A DNA stretch of 6,680 bases. It comes from CADEGZ01 sp035443705. Lineage in GTDB: Bacteria > Pseudomonadota > Gammaproteobacteria > UBA6186 > Azoamicaceae. The position numbers were made by a program, and so were the translations under genes. Positions 5,567-6,680 of this stretch are shown piece after piece. Position 1 is the first letter of the stretch. Each line of letters starts with the position of its first letter. The notes beneath the pieces were generated by a model, which saw only the letters and a program-made list of their open reading frames with translations, searched no databases and was not told the origin of the DNA. Where the stretch lies: positions 1 through 6,680 of the forward strand of contig DAORSV010000072.1 of assembly GCA_035443705.1 (NCBI GenBank), given 5' to 3'.

Positions 5567-6621
5567 TATCCATCTCTGAAACGATTATTAGACCTTTTGT
5601 TCAGCATTCAGAATCATTTGCGAGATTCGTTTTTGATCTGTTTGCGCCATTCTGTCATAAAATGTTTGGCGTGCTTGTTTTGCTATGGTTTGTCATTTTT
5701 TTATATAACGTTGTTGTTGTTTGTAAGCTTGATTTAAAAGATTTGTTTAAAAAAATGATTGTTTTTTGTATCGTCGGTACAGCACTTAGCTCACAAAGAA
5801 ATATCTACTGGGATTATGTATACGAACCGCTCAAGCTTTCTTCTGTACATTTAACTGGCGCAGTCATATCTGCGGCACCCAGAGCTACACGAGAGAGAAT
5901 CACAAATAATGAACAAATGCTGAAAGTTTTTGAAAATGTTATATGGGAAATGATGCAGCTTCTTTTTGAAGTGTGCTCCAAAGCTGGTTTCTTATCGGGG
6001 ATATTGGCGGCTGGCATATCAATTTGCATTATGATTGTATTTGTGATGACTCTATCGTTGTTTGCTTTGTATTTAGCTGCCATGATATTGGATTTAACCG
6101 CCCTAAGCGCGATTGCGCCTTTTTTGATTTTGACTTGTGCTTTTGATAGTACGCGATCGTATACCCTTGGTGCCATACGAATGGTTATTACTTCTATTTT
6201 AGTTTTGATGATAGCAGCGTTGTGTATGGGGTTAATGTTATTTGTTGTCAAAAATGTTCTGGCTGCTACAAATCCAGCCAGTGTGTCAGAGTTAGACATG
6301 ATATCTAATTTGTCTACGATGGGTATTACCGCTTGTTTCTCGATTTTCTTCTTACTTTGTGCCCCTAAAATAGCAGGTGGAATAACAGGCTCTCCCAATA
6401 ACTCACTGCTTCCCGGCATTATGGGCGCAACTATGACAGGTGGTTTGGGGTTTATTGCCTCTAAATCAGGGCAAAGTGCTTGGGGCAGCACAAGAGCCGT
6501 TGGTAGTGGATTATGGGGCGCTACCAGAATGATTGCTAAAGCCGCTGATATCTATACGGGTGGCAGTCTTTCAGATCTAAGGAATAGGTTTAGAAAGAAT
6601 TATGAAGCTAAAGCAGTTTAA
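5563..6621 (+). CDS. virB6: VirB6-like polytopic inner-membrane channel protein
   Basis: The 352-residue protein has the size and topology of VirB6/TrbL. It has an amphipathic N-terminus, a first membrane segment at about 35-54 and a second near 63-77. A polar region (about 78-138) follows, then several closely spaced hydrophobic segments (143-165, 166-192, 203-226, 251-268). The tail is Gly/Ser/Thr-rich and basic, ending in RNRFRKNYEAK. The hydrophobic run with TLSLFALYLAAMILDLTALSAIAPFLIL resembles the conserved core of the family. VirB6 forms part of the inner-membrane complex through which substrate passes. Translation starts at a GTG (5563) that overlaps the virB5 TGA stop in GTGA. With no strong ribosome binding site, re-initiation from virB5 is likely. 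The next in-frame Met (residue 34) would cut into the first membrane segment. It is not an extended Rickettsiales-type VirB6. Confidence 0.85.
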   Translation: MISISETIIRPFVQHSESFARFVFDLFAPFCHKMFGVLVLLWFVIFLYNVVVVCKLDLKDLFKKMIVFCIVGTALSSQRNIYWDYVYEPLKLSSVHLTGAVISAAPRATRERITNNEQMLKVFENVIWEMMQLLFEVCSKAGFLSGILAAGISICIMIVFVMTLSLFALYLAAMILDLTALSAIAPFLILTCAFDSTRSYTLGAIRMVITSILVLMIAALCMGLMLFVVKNVLAATNPASVSELDMISNLSTMGITACFSIFFLLCAPKIAGGITGSPNNSLLPGIMGATMTGGLGFIASKSGQSAWGSTRAVGSGLWGATRMIAKAADIYTGGSLSDLRNRFRKNYEAKAV

Positions 6622-6635
6622 TGATAGGAGACTTT

Positions 6636-6680
6636 ATGAATATAGTGTTTAGAATTTTCGTAATAGGAATAACAATGGTT
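6636..6680 (+). CDS. Start of next gene: small hydrophobic N-terminus (cut by window end)
   Basis: An ATG at 6636 follows AGGAG (6626-6630) by five bases, and the frame reads MNIVFRIFVIGITMV to the window end. It starts 14 bases after the virB6 stop, so it is surely in the same operon. Fifteen residues look like the start of a signal peptide or membrane anchor. In vir operons the gene after virB6 is often the small lipoprotein virB7, or (in lvh clusters) a small lvr gene, and then virB8. A signal-like N-terminus fits any of these, so the identity is left open. Confidence 0.6.
   Translation, partial: MNIVFRIFVIGITMV

Noticed and set aside
5814..6491. 225-codon open frame on the minus strand opposite virB6
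   Set aside because: It lies wholly antisense to the membrane segments of a well-supported virB6, has no ribosome binding site, and its composition (I, K, A, T runs) is what the complement of hydrophobic codons gives.
1..6680. CRISPR array, tRNA/rRNA genes, insertion sequence ends or integrase attachment sites
   Set aside because: No regularly spaced repeats, cloverleaf-like segments, transposase fragments or paired terminal repeats were seen; only isolated stem-loops are present.

Overview
The window is AT-rich (by eye, well under 40% G+C) and carries the front part of a P-type (VirB-like, IVA) type IV secretion operon on the + strand. The order is virB2 - virB3 - virB4 - outer-membrane protein gene - virB5 - virB6, followed by the first 15 codons of another small hydrophobic product. 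There is no virB1. The compact B2-B3-B4-B5-B6 order after a small accessory-gene block resembles the lvh/GI-T4SS clusters of Legionella and relatives. Base composition and a small surface-antigen-type beta-barrel gene fit the same source. My best guess is therefore a Legionellales-type gammaproteobacterium (chromosomal island, ICE or plasmid). This is inference from layout, not a database match.

Region by region: 1-383 is the 3' end of a gene that enters from the left and has no recognised function. 384-645 is a non-coding regulatory stretch: an extremely A/T-rich block, a good sigma70-type promoter (517-545), then three consecutive hairpins in the predicted 5' leader, the last a perfect 13-bp inverted repeat. 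646-879 is a small gene with a strong ribosome binding site. It encodes an unrecognised, very basic 77-residue protein with four LLIK motifs. 914-3940 holds virB2, virB3 and virB4, tightly packed with overlapping ends. 3941-4819 interrupts the vir order with a signal-peptide-bearing beta-barrel outer-membrane protein gene. It has a possible promoter of its own and is followed by a long stem-loop with a T-run. 4820-6621 holds virB5 and virB6, overlapping by four bases. At 6636 the next gene begins.

How they work together (family knowledge): VirB4 is the ATPase that energises pilus and channel assembly. VirB2 is the major pilin, VirB5 the minor/tip pilin, and VirB3 and VirB6 are inner-membrane channel parts. 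The beta-barrel protein is not a core T4SS component. It may act at the cell surface alongside the pilus, or it may be an independent cargo gene.

The parts most worth a second look are the structured leader, the LLIK-repeat small protein in the slot between accessory genes and virB2, and the outer-membrane-protein cassette bounded by its own promoter-like and terminator-like signals inside an otherwise coupled operon.
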